A stretch of 22,867 nt of DNA, from positions 1-22,867 of IMG/VR virus record IMGVR_UViG_3300017726_000094; one strand, given 5' to 3'. The notes beneath the pieces are model-generated. The model did not search any database. It saw only the letters and a program-made list of their open reading frames with translations, and was not told the origin of the DNA. The stretch is from a virus. The translations under genes were made by a program, and so were the position numbers. Positions 8,628 to 15,764 of the stretch are shown piece by piece (within the stretch, counting starts at the first letter, position 1; every line of letters begins with the position of its first letter).

Positions 8628-8984
8628 ATGGACGTATTAAAAGCCGCAAAGAATCATTTCAAGGCGAGTCTCTCAGGCGAATTGTATTCGCTTGAGGTTC
8701 CGCAATGGACTGACGATAGCGGGAAATCAATAACCATTTACTTCCGATCGTCGATGCGCTTATCGCAGAAATCGATTGTCCTCAAGCATTACATGAAAGA
8801 GGAATTCGACAAAGCGACCGCGTCTCAGATCATATTCCGCGCAAGAGATAAAGACGGTAAGCCGATTTTCCAGATGAATCAACTTGATCAATTGGTTGAT
8901 GAAACTGACGGCGAAGTCTTGGAATGGATCTCAAAGCGGATGAATGAAATCTCGCCTTCGATTGACGAGATTGAAAAAAACTGA
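8628..8984 (+). CDS. Tail assembly chaperone G (zero-frame product)
   Basis: This 118-aa protein is the short form of the tail assembly chaperone, which binds the tape measure during tail building. It starts 2 bases after the tail tube stop and contains a helical core with MRLSQKSIVLKHYMKEEFDK and WISKRMNEISPSIDEIEKN. Its last codons before the TGA form the slip site A AAA AAC (8975-8981). The position just before the tape measure, together with that slip site, is what defines this pair in lambda-like phages. Confidence 0.82.
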   Translation: MDVLKAAKNHFKASLSGELYSLEVPQWTDDSGKSITIYFRSSMRLSQKSIVLKHYMKEEFDKATASQIIFRARDKDGKPIFQMNQLDQLVDETDGEVLEWISKRMNEISPSIDEIEKN

Positions 8985-9154
8985 ATAGCGATTCAGAACT
9001 TTTCGTTCTCTTCCAATTAGCGGAAGCGCTTAAAAAGACCGTCTCGGAAATCCTGGAGATTTCCGAGTGCGAGCTAAAGGGCTGGATCGCATATTTTAAT
9101 TTGAAAGCAAAACGTGAGCGTAGCGACAACAGTCGAAATCCGAGGAATCGATAA
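8628..9154 (+). CDS. Tail assembly chaperone GT (-1 frameshift product)
   Basis: A -1 slip on A AAA AAC at 8975-8981 continues reading at 8981 (CTG AAT AGC) and adds 57 residues before the TAA at 9152-9154, for about 175 aa in total. The extension reads FVLFQLAEALKKTVSEILE, then ISECELKGWIAYFNLKAK. The ELxxWxAY pattern is what lambda gpT-type extensions usually show. The extension has no good start codon of its own and fills the otherwise unexplained gap to the tape measure gene. It overlaps the tape measure start by 41 bases. The frameshift is inferred from sequence alone. Confidence 0.85.
8975..8981 (+). promoter_or_regulatory. -1 ribosomal slippery site A AAA AAC
   Basis: The heptamer is in the correct phase (zero-frame codons GAA AAA AAC TGA), so both tRNAs can re-pair one base back, and the zero-frame stop follows at once. 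This arrangement is standard for tail chaperone frameshifting. Confidence 0.85.
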
Positions 9155-10898
9155 AACGAAAGCGGCCTTTGCAAGCGTTCGTAAATCGATGGGTAATCTC
9201 AATAAATCCGTAGGCGGTCTTAAAACCGCGGTTGCGGGTTTATTAGGAACCGCCGCGCTTGGAGCATTAGCGGGGAAATTGCGATCAACCGCAGACGATA
9301 TCGGCAAGCTTGCGACATCTCTAAATATTGGAACGGATAGCGTTCAAAAATTTAGATTTGCGGCGCAATTAGGCGGAACCGAAATCGGCGCATTTGATGC
9401 CGCAATTCGCAAATTCGCAATCAAATCCGGAGAAGCGTTTGAAGGCGTTACGAGTGCAGTTGATGCCTTTAACCGTTTAGGCGTTTCTTTCAAGGATGCG
9501 TCTGGGAATTTGCTCCCTCTTGATGAACTCTTATTAAGAACCGCGGAAGGATTCAAAAGAATAAAAAATTCTGGCGAGGAAGCGGCAATTGCAAACGATC
9601 TTTTCGGTCAAAAAGGCGTGAGAATGCTTGCGTTTCTAACGCAAGGACGGGAAGCGATTGAAGGCGCGGGGCGAGCTTTAGAAACTTATGGCGGAGTTAT
9701 TGACGAAAAAGGCATTCGAACAACTGAACAGTTTAATGATCGGATCACGCTTCTAAAAAATTCTATGCTTGAGTTTTTTAGTCCAGTCATTCAAGTCGCA
9801 AACGATGCGCTTTCTCCTTTTTTCGAGAAAGCAGAATTAGCCGCAAAACCTTTGCCCGAACTTCTTGAACTTATTCAAAAGCAAATAAACGAATTTGATT
9901 CATTAAGGAAAACAGGCAAAGCGGTTTCATTAGAATTTAAGCTTTTTGGAGCAACATTAGAAGACGTAATTCAAACCGAGGAAGAGGTTCGCGCTGAAGC
10001 AGAAAAACAATTTCAAATACTTGCAAAAAGACGCGATGAAATACGCGCTCAAATTAATTTAATCAAAGAGCAAAAAGCTGCACAAATTGAAGCGGTCAAA
10101 GCACAAATCCAAGAAACAAACTCCGCAAACGATGCCGCAATCGCGCAAGAAAACCTGAACGCAAAGCTCGCTCAACAAAGAATGCTCTATGGCGAGGGGA
10201 TGGCGGTTATGGACGAGTCCGCGGCTAAACTTCGAGAACATATTGAAGAAAAAAATCGATTACAAGCGGAATCATTAGAAGCAGAAAAGCAGGCGCAAAT
10301 GGAAGCGTTTATGGCTTTTGAGCAACGCGTCACGCAAGAACAAGAATTAGCGCGTAAAGAAGCTGAAGCAGAAAAAGCGCTGACACGTGAAGTTGCAAAA
10401 TCTACCATTTCCACGATTGCGGGAATGACTTCGACTCTTGCCAACGAATCACGCGAACTTTTTAACTTAAATAAAGCCGCGGCGATTGCGAATGTAACTA
10501 TCAATGCCGCGGAAGCCGCGTCAAAAGCTTTCGCGCAATTGGGCGTATTTGGCCCAATTGCCGCGGGTACGATCTACGCTTTAGCGATTGCAAACGTCGG
10601 CAAAATCGCATCGCAAAACTATCCTGAAAGACAAGCGGGTGGCGATGTTCGACCAGGCGAAACGTATCTTGTCGGAGAACGCGGTCCCGAATTGCTCACC
10701 ATGGGCCAATACGGAGGGAACGTCACGCCAAACCGCAATCTTGCTCAAGGCGTGATCATCAACATCTACGACGGGACGGGACGCAAAATCGATCAAGCGC
10801 TTTCCGATTTACGCGTCGAAGTCGTGCAACGCGCCCAGCAATTCGGCGAATTTGCCGCGTTAGAATCTAAGCAATTTTCGCAAGATGCCTTCGCTTGA
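9114..10898 (+). CDS. Tail tape measure protein (short)
   Basis: This 594-aa protein sets tail length and is ejected ahead of the DNA. It starts at GTG (9114) inside the chaperone extension. The N-terminus has the repeated pattern of tape measures (VEIRGIDKTKAAFASVRKSM, then GGLKTAVAGLLGTAALGALA). A conserved stretch at about 65-180 contains IGTDSVQKFRFAAQLGG and NDLFGQKGVRMLAFL. Residues about 290-430 are a long charged coiled coil. Hydrophobic Ala/Gly helices follow at about 455-500, then a C-terminal GERGPELLTMGQYGG motif found in many tape measures. At about 1.5 angstrom per residue the tail would be near 90 nm, which is an estimate. Confidence 0.92.
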   Translation: MSVATTVEIRGIDKTKAAFASVRKSMGNLNKSVGGLKTAVAGLLGTAALGALAGKLRSTADDIGKLATSLNIGTDSVQKFRFAAQLGGTEIGAFDAAIRKFAIKSGEAFEGVTSAVDAFNRLGVSFKDASGNLLPLDELLLRTAEGFKRIKNSGEEAAIANDLFGQKGVRMLAFLTQGREAIEGAGRALETYGGVIDEKGIRTTEQFNDRITLLKNSMLEFFSPVIQVANDALSPFFEKAELAAKPLPELLELIQKQINEFDSLRKTGKAVSLEFKLFGATLEDVIQTEEEVRAEAEKQFQILAKRRDEIRAQINLIKEQKAAQIEAVKAQIQETNSANDAAIAQENLNAKLAQQRMLYGEGMAVMDESAAKLREHIEEKNRLQAESLEAEKQAQMEAFMAFEQRVTQEQELARKEAEAEKALTREVAKSTISTIAGMTSTLANESRELFNLNKAAAIANVTINAAEAASKAFAQLGVFGPIAAGTIYALAIANVGKIASQNYPERQAGGDVRPGETYLVGERGPELLTMGQYGGNVTPNRNLAQGVIINIYDGTGRKIDQALSDLRVEVVQRAQQFGEFAALESKQFSQDAFA

Positions 10899-12420
10899 AG
10901 TCGAGATCGAAATGGTCACGCCGACAGCCGACAACCCCGCGGGAACGAATGCGAAATATTATATTTCGGATCATGGGCATATTGGCGCAAACGGCGAATA
11001 TTATCATGGATTCATCCAACGCGCTCCGAATCTCAAATTACAAGATACGGGATCGGGACAAATTGAAATGAGTGGCGCGACGATTGTTATATCAAACGAA
11101 CCGAACAACCCAAATCATCCATTCGGACAATCGAACTACGCAAAAATACTTTCTGATAATGGGCCTTATTACATCGGGATTAAATATCAAAGCGTTTACA
11201 ACCTATTTGAAGGGCAATTATTCATACAAACGCTAGATTCTGAATCGGTGCGCTGTTCGATTAGACAAATAAGGAGCGGGACAGGCGTCGGATGGAGTAC
11301 GGGAGGAGAAATACAAACATCCGGTCAAAAAATACCGTTTTATTATGGAACAATCGACAAATCAAAAGCTTATCGTGACGATTCAGAAGCAAATCTATTT
11401 GACAATATTAGCGGATCAGCGGTTCAAACAGTTTTATATTTTGACAACCTTACAAGCACAACGCCGACGATCTTGGTTAATGGTAATGCTTCAACATGGA
11501 CAAGCACCGGAAACGTAAGATATTCGCACGATCAAAGAGACGACGGCGGCAATATAAATTCAGGAAATATTCAAGCTTATCAATCAACCCATGCATACGC
11601 TTCTGATACAGCGTTTCAATTTAGCGGGACTGGGATGCAAAATCCCATAACGCAAGTCGCGGCAACAGGAGGAACGACGTTTTTAAATTTTGCCGAATTC
11701 ATTGTTTACAGCACTAGCCGCGATGGTCGGGGGGTTCCAACCATTACCAATGATTATTTTTATATGCTGGAAAGTAGTTCGGTCGATTCGAACAAAACAG
11801 GCACTTCGCCGACTGTTAGTTTTATTTTGGAAGAGGGTTCAGTCGATTCCTTTACTGAATTTAAAAAAATTTGTTTATCGGTCAACTATCAATATTTTAT
11901 TTTGCCCTCGCAAACCGATGGAGATCGCGAATTAACGATTATTGACAAAGCGCACACGCCAGCAACATCGTCAGCGTATTATCGAACCGTTAGCGAAAAC
12001 GATGTTTTAAATATTGTCATTCGAGGACCGCAAGAAGTTAATCGCATAAGAGGTAACTTCAAATATTTTAATTCGTTCGGAAGCGCGGGACTTAATGAAC
12101 TTGAAGGCATAAGAGTTCAAGTTTTAGACGATACAGGGAAAAACTTGGACTTTGACGCGGCAATTACGGGAATCGATCAAGCGAGTTCGATCCTCGATCC
12201 AATCGTCACCGCGATGAAAACCTTTTATCAAAAAGGTTCAATCAACGCAGAAATTAACGATTTGCACGATGATTGGCGACCAGGAGATCGGGTTGTTTTT
12301 AATCGACGCGATGAATTCGTCAACGTGGACATGATCATCCGATCAATCGAGTGGAACTTTAACGATCTTACGACAACCATCGAAGGCGACGCAACGCTAA
12401 CGCCCTACGTCCAAGAATGA
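10885..12420 (+). CDS. Tail tip/baseplate protein
   Basis: This 511-aa protein follows the tape measure with a 14-base overlap, where distal tail and hub proteins are encoded. It is rich in Ser, Thr, Asn and aromatic residues and reads as mostly beta. The N-terminal segment (AKYYISDHGHIGANGEYY, then GFIQRAPNLKLQDTGSG) resembles tail-hub proteins of marine siphophages that describe a location on the tail surface. The C-terminal part (about 370-511) has VSENDVLNIVIRGPQEVNRI and DWRPGDRVVFNRRDEFVNVD, similar to baseplate hub-type domains. I cannot assign a named family, and the role is inferred from gene order. Confidence 0.6.
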   Translation: MPSLEVEIEMVTPTADNPAGTNAKYYISDHGHIGANGEYYHGFIQRAPNLKLQDTGSGQIEMSGATIVISNEPNNPNHPFGQSNYAKILSDNGPYYIGIKYQSVYNLFEGQLFIQTLDSESVRCSIRQIRSGTGVGWSTGGEIQTSGQKIPFYYGTIDKSKAYRDDSEANLFDNISGSAVQTVLYFDNLTSTTPTILVNGNASTWTSTGNVRYSHDQRDDGGNINSGNIQAYQSTHAYASDTAFQFSGTGMQNPITQVAATGGTTFLNFAEFIVYSTSRDGRGVPTITNDYFYMLESSSVDSNKTGTSPTVSFILEEGSVDSFTEFKKICLSVNYQYFILPSQTDGDRELTIIDKAHTPATSSAYYRTVSENDVLNIVIRGPQEVNRIRGNFKYFNSFGSAGLNELEGIRVQVLDDTGKNLDFDAAITGIDQASSILDPIVTAMKTFYQKGSINAEINDLHDDWRPGDRVVFNRRDEFVNVDMIIRSIEWNFNDLTTTIEGDATLTPYVQE

Positions 12421-13634
12421 AGATATTACACGACGACAAAATCACCGCGGTTTCCGTTTCATCTGGCGCTCAGTTTTCTTCGAGTTATGCGGTTTCTAAT
12501 GTATCAAATGATATTCCGCAAAACGTATTCATGGCGAATTCGGCGAGTGCGACCATAACTGCGACCATAAGCGCGGGCGTTCAGGCGGTATTCGTTTCGG
12601 GACTTATGGCGGACAATGCGATCATCGAAATTACCGATTCTGACAACTCCCTTACTTACAGCGAGGTTCTAAACACAACGAAATTTTCATCGCTCAAAAT
12701 ACTTGGACGCAATAACGATCAGCAAATTCCTTGCTCGCTCGATCCGTTTACGATTTCGGGTTTTACGGGTACGGTTTTAACGTCACCGCTGACAAGCGAC
12801 ACCACGTTAAGCGATCCATTAACGGGCGCACCAAATACGCTTGAGCTTCAAGCAAATCTCACGCTCGGAGACGGTGGCGAGGAAGAGGTGATTCTTGAGC
12901 TTGGTTTAGGATCGACTGAGAACGCGATTCAAAATAATTTTGACGGGTCCGCATTGGGTGCGGGAACGATTAGGATCGTTCTGCAATCTCAAGACGACCT
13001 CAAAGACTCGCCGATCGAAGGAAATGCGATTGCGAAATGGAATCAATCGAGCGGCGCGACCGGACGTTTTGACGATTCATCTGACGCGGTAGTGAATTGC
13101 ATTAGTCATGGGAATGTTCGCGTCGGATCGTTGGTTACGATTGGCGGGGTCGATTATCAAGTCACAAAAATCGTCGGACAAGGAACGGGGAACGCGGACG
13201 TAACGCTTTCAGGAACGGTAACGGATGGAACGATTACCGCGATCAAGAATCCGGTACGTGTCGGGATTGTTCGCGCTTCTGCTTGCATAAGCCTGGAAAA
13301 TCCACAAATAGGGTTTTCCAAGGCACTCAAAGATTTTTCAATTCGCAAACCGTTGATCAACGGCGGATATCGTCAAACGCCTAAAAACGTCGCAAAACAA
13401 TTCACCATCGATGCAGTTTTGCCAATCGCGCAAGCAAATAATCTTTTTGATTTTTATTACGCTTTCCGCTCAAAACCGTTTCCGATTGCCGCGCTTCAAG
13501 GGATGCCGACGGCACAAAGCGAAGCGCAAGAATACAGCGGATTTTGTTATTTATTGGACGCGCCAGAAATGCAAAGCGCAACGATTGACGGGTCTTATCA
13601 AAACGTAAATTTCTCAGTTTGTGAGGTAATCTAA
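12417..13634 (+). CDS. Minor tail protein
   Basis: This 405-aa, Ser/Thr/Gly-rich protein overlaps its upstream neighbour by 4 bases (ATGA). Residues 1-120 form a beta-rich domain (ITAVSVSSGAQFSSSYAVSN). Residues 120-240 include a discoidin- or jelly-roll-like stretch (LELQANLTLGDGGEEEVILE). Residues 290-405 contain FSKALKDFSIRKPLINGGYR and FDFYYAFRSKPFPIAALQG, which resembles the part of tail-tip proteins that bridges to the tube. It probably belongs to the tail tip with 10885-12420. No enzyme motif is visible. Confidence 0.55.
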   Translation: MKILHDDKITAVSVSSGAQFSSSYAVSNVSNDIPQNVFMANSASATITATISAGVQAVFVSGLMADNAIIEITDSDNSLTYSEVLNTTKFSSLKILGRNNDQQIPCSLDPFTISGFTGTVLTSPLTSDTTLSDPLTGAPNTLELQANLTLGDGGEEEVILELGLGSTENAIQNNFDGSALGAGTIRIVLQSQDDLKDSPIEGNAIAKWNQSSGATGRFDDSSDAVVNCISHGNVRVGSLVTIGGVDYQVTKIVGQGTGNADVTLSGTVTDGTITAIKNPVRVGIVRASACISLENPQIGFSKALKDFSIRKPLINGGYRQTPKNVAKQFTIDAVLPIAQANNLFDFYYAFRSKPFPIAALQGMPTAQSEAQEYSGFCYLLDAPEMQSATIDGSYQNVNFSVCEVI

Positions 13635-14353
13635 TGGCAGATCGAATAATTAAACCGAATTCCGGTAACGATGTTGTAATACAAAACGACGACGCGTCCG
13701 CAAAGATTGAAATTAATGACGATGGGACAATTATTCATACAGGTACGTCGTCGATTAATGTTTCTGGTGGAACTTTTACGACTTCCTCGGCTCAAAAGCA
13801 AGCAATTGTCCAAGCTGGGCCGGGAAGCGGTACTTTTGATGTTTCTAGTGGGACACTTACTACGTCAGAAGGTCAAAAACGTGCCATTTTAAATGGTGGT
13901 TTGTCTGGAATGAACTATCTGGGGGGTGCATTAAGATGGACCTCGTGGAACCCTAGTGCAAGTGCGACTTATACATCTCCCTCTGCAGTCACAAATAATA
14001 TTACAACAAATTTTATTACCATGACAGGGACCGGGACAGTCACCATTACTTTTGATATTGCGGGTAGGTATGAAGTTTTATGTCAGATAAACGTAAGAGT
14101 TGGAGCGGGTTACACATACGCAGACGGGAAAATTGATTTTGGTGGAACTGGTACAAGATATTTCGCAGATACTTTTCATACTTCGGGAAATGATGACGAT
14201 CTGAATTTCAGCACTATGGGGGGCGGTTTAGTGTTAGCGAGTGCTAGTCAAACAACAACAGTAAACCCTCAATTTCGCGTAAGTAGTTCAGGTGCAATGA
14301 GTACATATGCTTGTGATGCATCAATGACAATTAAATATTTAGGAGGTGTATGA
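13634..14353 (+). CDS. Tail fibre/receptor-binding protein candidate
   Basis: This 239-aa protein has an N-terminal part similar in composition to the tail proteins (IIKPNSGNDVVIQNDDASAK), then two copies of a short repeat (SGGTFTTSSAQKQAIV and SSGTLTTSEGQKRAIL, residues about 44-87), and a C-terminal beta sandwich (about 100-239). Its TITFDIAGRYEVLCQINVRV and AGYTYADGKIDFGGTGTRYF resemble C1q-like trimeric knobs. This layout of anchor, repeat shaft and compact head suits a short receptor-binding fibre. From about 13880 the DNA becomes poorer in CpG and in CGA/CGC codons than the preceding genes, suggesting a swapped-in tip. The next gene is a fibre chaperone. Confidence 0.6.
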   Translation: MADRIIKPNSGNDVVIQNDDASAKIEINDDGTIIHTGTSSINVSGGTFTTSSAQKQAIVQAGPGSGTFDVSSGTLTTSEGQKRAILNGGLSGMNYLGGALRWTSWNPSASATYTSPSAVTNNITTNFITMTGTGTVTITFDIAGRYEVLCQINVRVGAGYTYADGKIDFGGTGTRYFADTFHTSGNDDDLNFSTMGGGLVLASASQTTTVNPQFRVSSSGAMSTYACDASMTIKYLGGV

Positions 14354-14565
14354 TGAATGCAAATTTCGAAATGCGAAGAATTAGAAATATTTTACTAAAA
14401 GCTTCTGATTTTACACAAATACCAGATTCCCCTCTTACAGATTCAAAAAAAACAGAGTGGGCAACATATCGCCAAGCTTTGCGCGATTTGCCATCTACGG
14501 CAACGCCGACGCTTGACGATAACGGAAATTTGCAGAACGTAACTTGGCCTAGCGAACCGACCTAA
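14353..14565 (+). CDS. Tail fibre assembly chaperone
   Basis: This 70-aa protein matches the short phage tail-assembly domain: RRIRNILLKASDFTQIPDSP, then WATYRQALRDLPST, then PSEPT at the end. That domain (R..RN.LL..DWTQ...D.PL, W..YRQALRD.P) helps fold or attach tail fibres in many phages. A perfect AGGAGG at 14341-14346 sits 6 bases from this ATG but only 3 bases from an in-frame ATG at 14350, so 14353 is the better start. Being immediately downstream of the fibre gene supports the role. Confidence 0.8.
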   Translation: MNANFEMRRIRNILLKASDFTQIPDSPLTDSKKTEWATYRQALRDLPSTATPTLDDNGNLQNVTWPSEPT

Positions 14566-14888
14566 TGGATCACCATATGCCAGCACAAACCGATTTGACC
14601 GATATCCCAAATCGATTTGCAGACGTTCTTTTAACTCAAGCTAGTTTGCTTGAGATGGTTTTGTGCGGAATGTTGGTTGCGCTTGGATGGTATATCCACT
14701 ACGAAGGCAAATCCGCGAAAAGCGAACGCAAATTAAATCAAGAAAAATTTGAATCGCTCATAATAAGAACGCAAGACTCGACCGTCAAAATGGCATCGGA
14801 CATATCAAACGTGTCGGCGCGTCTTGATAACATTGAACGCGAATTAGAATCTCAAAAAGATTTTATCTTCGCTAACTTGAGAAAATAA
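14565..14888 (+). CDS. Membrane-anchored coiled-coil lysis protein (XhlA/spanin-like)
   Basis: This 107-aa protein has one hydrophobic segment (about 28-46, LLEMVLCGMLVALGWYIHYE) followed by a charged coiled coil (about 50-105, including NVSARLDNIERELESQKDF). One transmembrane helix plus a coil is typical of XhlA-like accessory holins and some spanin-like or tail-proximal proteins in lysis cassettes. It starts on a one-base TAATG overlap; an in-frame ATG at 14577 is an alternative start. The cassette context (holin-like gene and endopeptidase follow) supports a lysis role, which is inferred. Confidence 0.5.
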   Translation: MDHHMPAQTDLTDIPNRFADVLLTQASLLEMVLCGMLVALGWYIHYEGKSAKSERKLNQEKFESLIIRTQDSTVKMASDISNVSARLDNIERELESQKDFIFANLRK

Positions 14889-15073
14889 TGATCGCAACAC
14901 TTGCACCCGTAATCGCGGGAACCGTTAAAACCATGGCGCTTTCATTCTTGAGCGAAAAACTACTCATAAAAGTAGTTTTTTTGCTCCTTGAAAAACTCGT
15001 CAAATCGACTGAAAACGACCTCGACGACAAGATCCTCGCCGAGTATGAAAAGTCGATGGCGGGGAAATTGTGA
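14888..15073 (+). CDS. Small holin-like membrane protein
   Basis: This 61-aa protein has two hydrophobic stretches (about 3-21, IATLAPVIAGTVKTMALSFL, and about 24-36, KLLIKVVFLLLEKL) and a charged tail with TENDLDDKIL. It lies between the coiled-coil protein and the endopeptidase, starting on a one-base TAATG overlap. Short proteins with this tail are common in phage lysis regions. Holin function is possible, but it could equally be a small membrane adaptor. A 10-bp AT-rich hairpin with a T run (14955-14982) lies inside the coding sequence. Confidence 0.5.
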   Translation: MIATLAPVIAGTVKTMALSFLSEKLLIKVVFLLLEKLVKSTENDLDDKILAEYEKSMAGKL

Positions 15074-15132
15074 AGCTGGGCGCTTATATTACGGAGAACT
15101 TTTATCGCTACGGCGGGGGCGCTCATGCTTGA
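15070..15132 (+). CDS. 20-residue ORF coupled to the lysis genes
   Basis: A GTG at 15070 overlaps the upstream stop (GTGA) and opens a 20-codon frame that ends at 15132, overlapping the endopeptidase start by 8 bases. The peptide is basic and aromatic (KLGAYITENFYRYGGGAHA). The tight coupling at both ends is the only evidence that it is translated. It may simply carry ribosomes across the gap to the endopeptidase. Confidence 0.3.
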   Translation: MKLGAYITENFYRYGGGAHA

Positions 15133-15493
15133 CATGATTACGCCTAACTTTAGCCGCGCCGAAATGCAGTGCAAATGCGGTTGTGGCCTTTCGCATATGG
15201 ACGACGAGTTCATGCGAATGCTTCAGCTATTGCGCGACAAACTCGGACCGCTTCCGGTTACATCTGGCGCTCGTTGCGAAGAACATAATAAACGCGAAGG
15301 CGGATACCCGAAAAGCGCTCATCTGCAATCGAAGGCCGCGGATATTCGAATTTACGGACCGCGTGCGCTCGCCTTAGTCGAGGAAGCGCGTCGAATCGGG
15401 TTCTCGGGAGTAGGGATTTCGCAGAAAGGCGATCACGGCAAGCGCTTCATTCATCTTGATACTCTTCCACGCGCCGCGATTTGGTCTTATTAA
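15125..15493 (+). CDS. Peptidoglycan endopeptidase (peptidase M15_3, endolysin)
   Basis: This 122-aa enzyme should cleave peptide cross-links of the cell wall at the end of infection. It has the zinc-peptidase signature of the D-Ala-D-Ala carboxypeptidase-like M15 family: SAHLQSKAADI with His66 and Asp73, and RFIHLD with His110. The N-terminal NFSRAEMQCKCGCGLSHMDD is the usual opening of the M15_3 group. The length of about 120 aa is normal, and there is no signal peptide, so it would depend on a holin. An in-frame ATG at 15134 is an alternative start and would begin MITPNFS, as many homologues do. Confidence 0.92.
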   Translation: MLDMITPNFSRAEMQCKCGCGLSHMDDEFMRMLQLLRDKLGPLPVTSGARCEEHNKREGGYPKSAHLQSKAADIRIYGPRALALVEEARRIGFSGVGISQKGDHGKRFIHLDTLPRAAIWSY

Positions 15494-15671
15494 CGAACCT
15501 ACTTAATATAGCAGGACAAAAAAACCTCGACAATTCCACCCATCCAAGGCCCCATTTGTGGTCTTATCGAGCTTAAATTTTATCGGTTTTTTATTGGTAA
15601 TTTACCCCTTAAAAAGTGGAATTTTAGGGTTATCGGTTTTTATCGGTAATTGATAAAAAAAAATGAAGTGG

Positions 15672-15759
15672 TTGAAATCATTGAAGAAATGGAGCGAGAA
15701 ACCGGGTTCGAACCGGCGACCTCAACCTTGGCAAAGTTGATGATCTTCAATGATTTCAA
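15672..15759. repeat. 16-bp perfect inverted repeat flanking the tRNA fragment
   Basis: TTGAAATCATTGAAGA (15672-15687) is exactly repeated in inverse orientation at 15744-15759. The 56-base spacer holds the tRNA-Gly 3' half almost exactly (2 and 4 spare bases). It could be a recombination directionality or integrase site, or a structure insulating the tRNA piece. Confidence 0.8.
15690..15739 (-). other. attP core: 3' half of tRNA-Gly(GCC)
   Basis: Read on the - strand, the 50 bases run from the anticodon stem (CAACT) and loop TTGCCAA through GGTTG, the variable loop, a T arm (GCCGG TTCGAAC CCGGT) and the acceptor strand TTCTCGC, ending TCCA. There is no D arm or 5' acceptor strand, so it is not a working tRNA gene. 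Phages that integrate in the anticodon loop carry exactly this part, which restores the host gene after insertion. Confidence 0.9.
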
Positions 15760-15764
15760 GGGGT

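Larger units (their letters stand above)
15494..15764. other. attP region between lysis genes and integrase
   Basis: No gene is visible in these 271 bases. They hold TATCGGT-type direct repeats, a 16-bp inverted repeat and a tRNA-Gly 3' half. Because endopeptidase lies on one side and integrase on the other, this is a phage attachment site in its unintegrated form. No convincing intrinsic terminator is visible between the converging lysis and integrase genes. Confidence 0.75.

Noticed and set aside
12218-12237. 8-bp hairpin AACCTTTT/AAAAGGTT in the tail tip gene
   Set aside because: It is AT-rich and mid-gene, with no regulatory context.
15690-15739. Functional tRNA gene
   Set aside because: Only the anticodon arm, T arm and 3' acceptor strand are present; the D arm and 5' acceptor strand are missing, and phage sequence fills their place.
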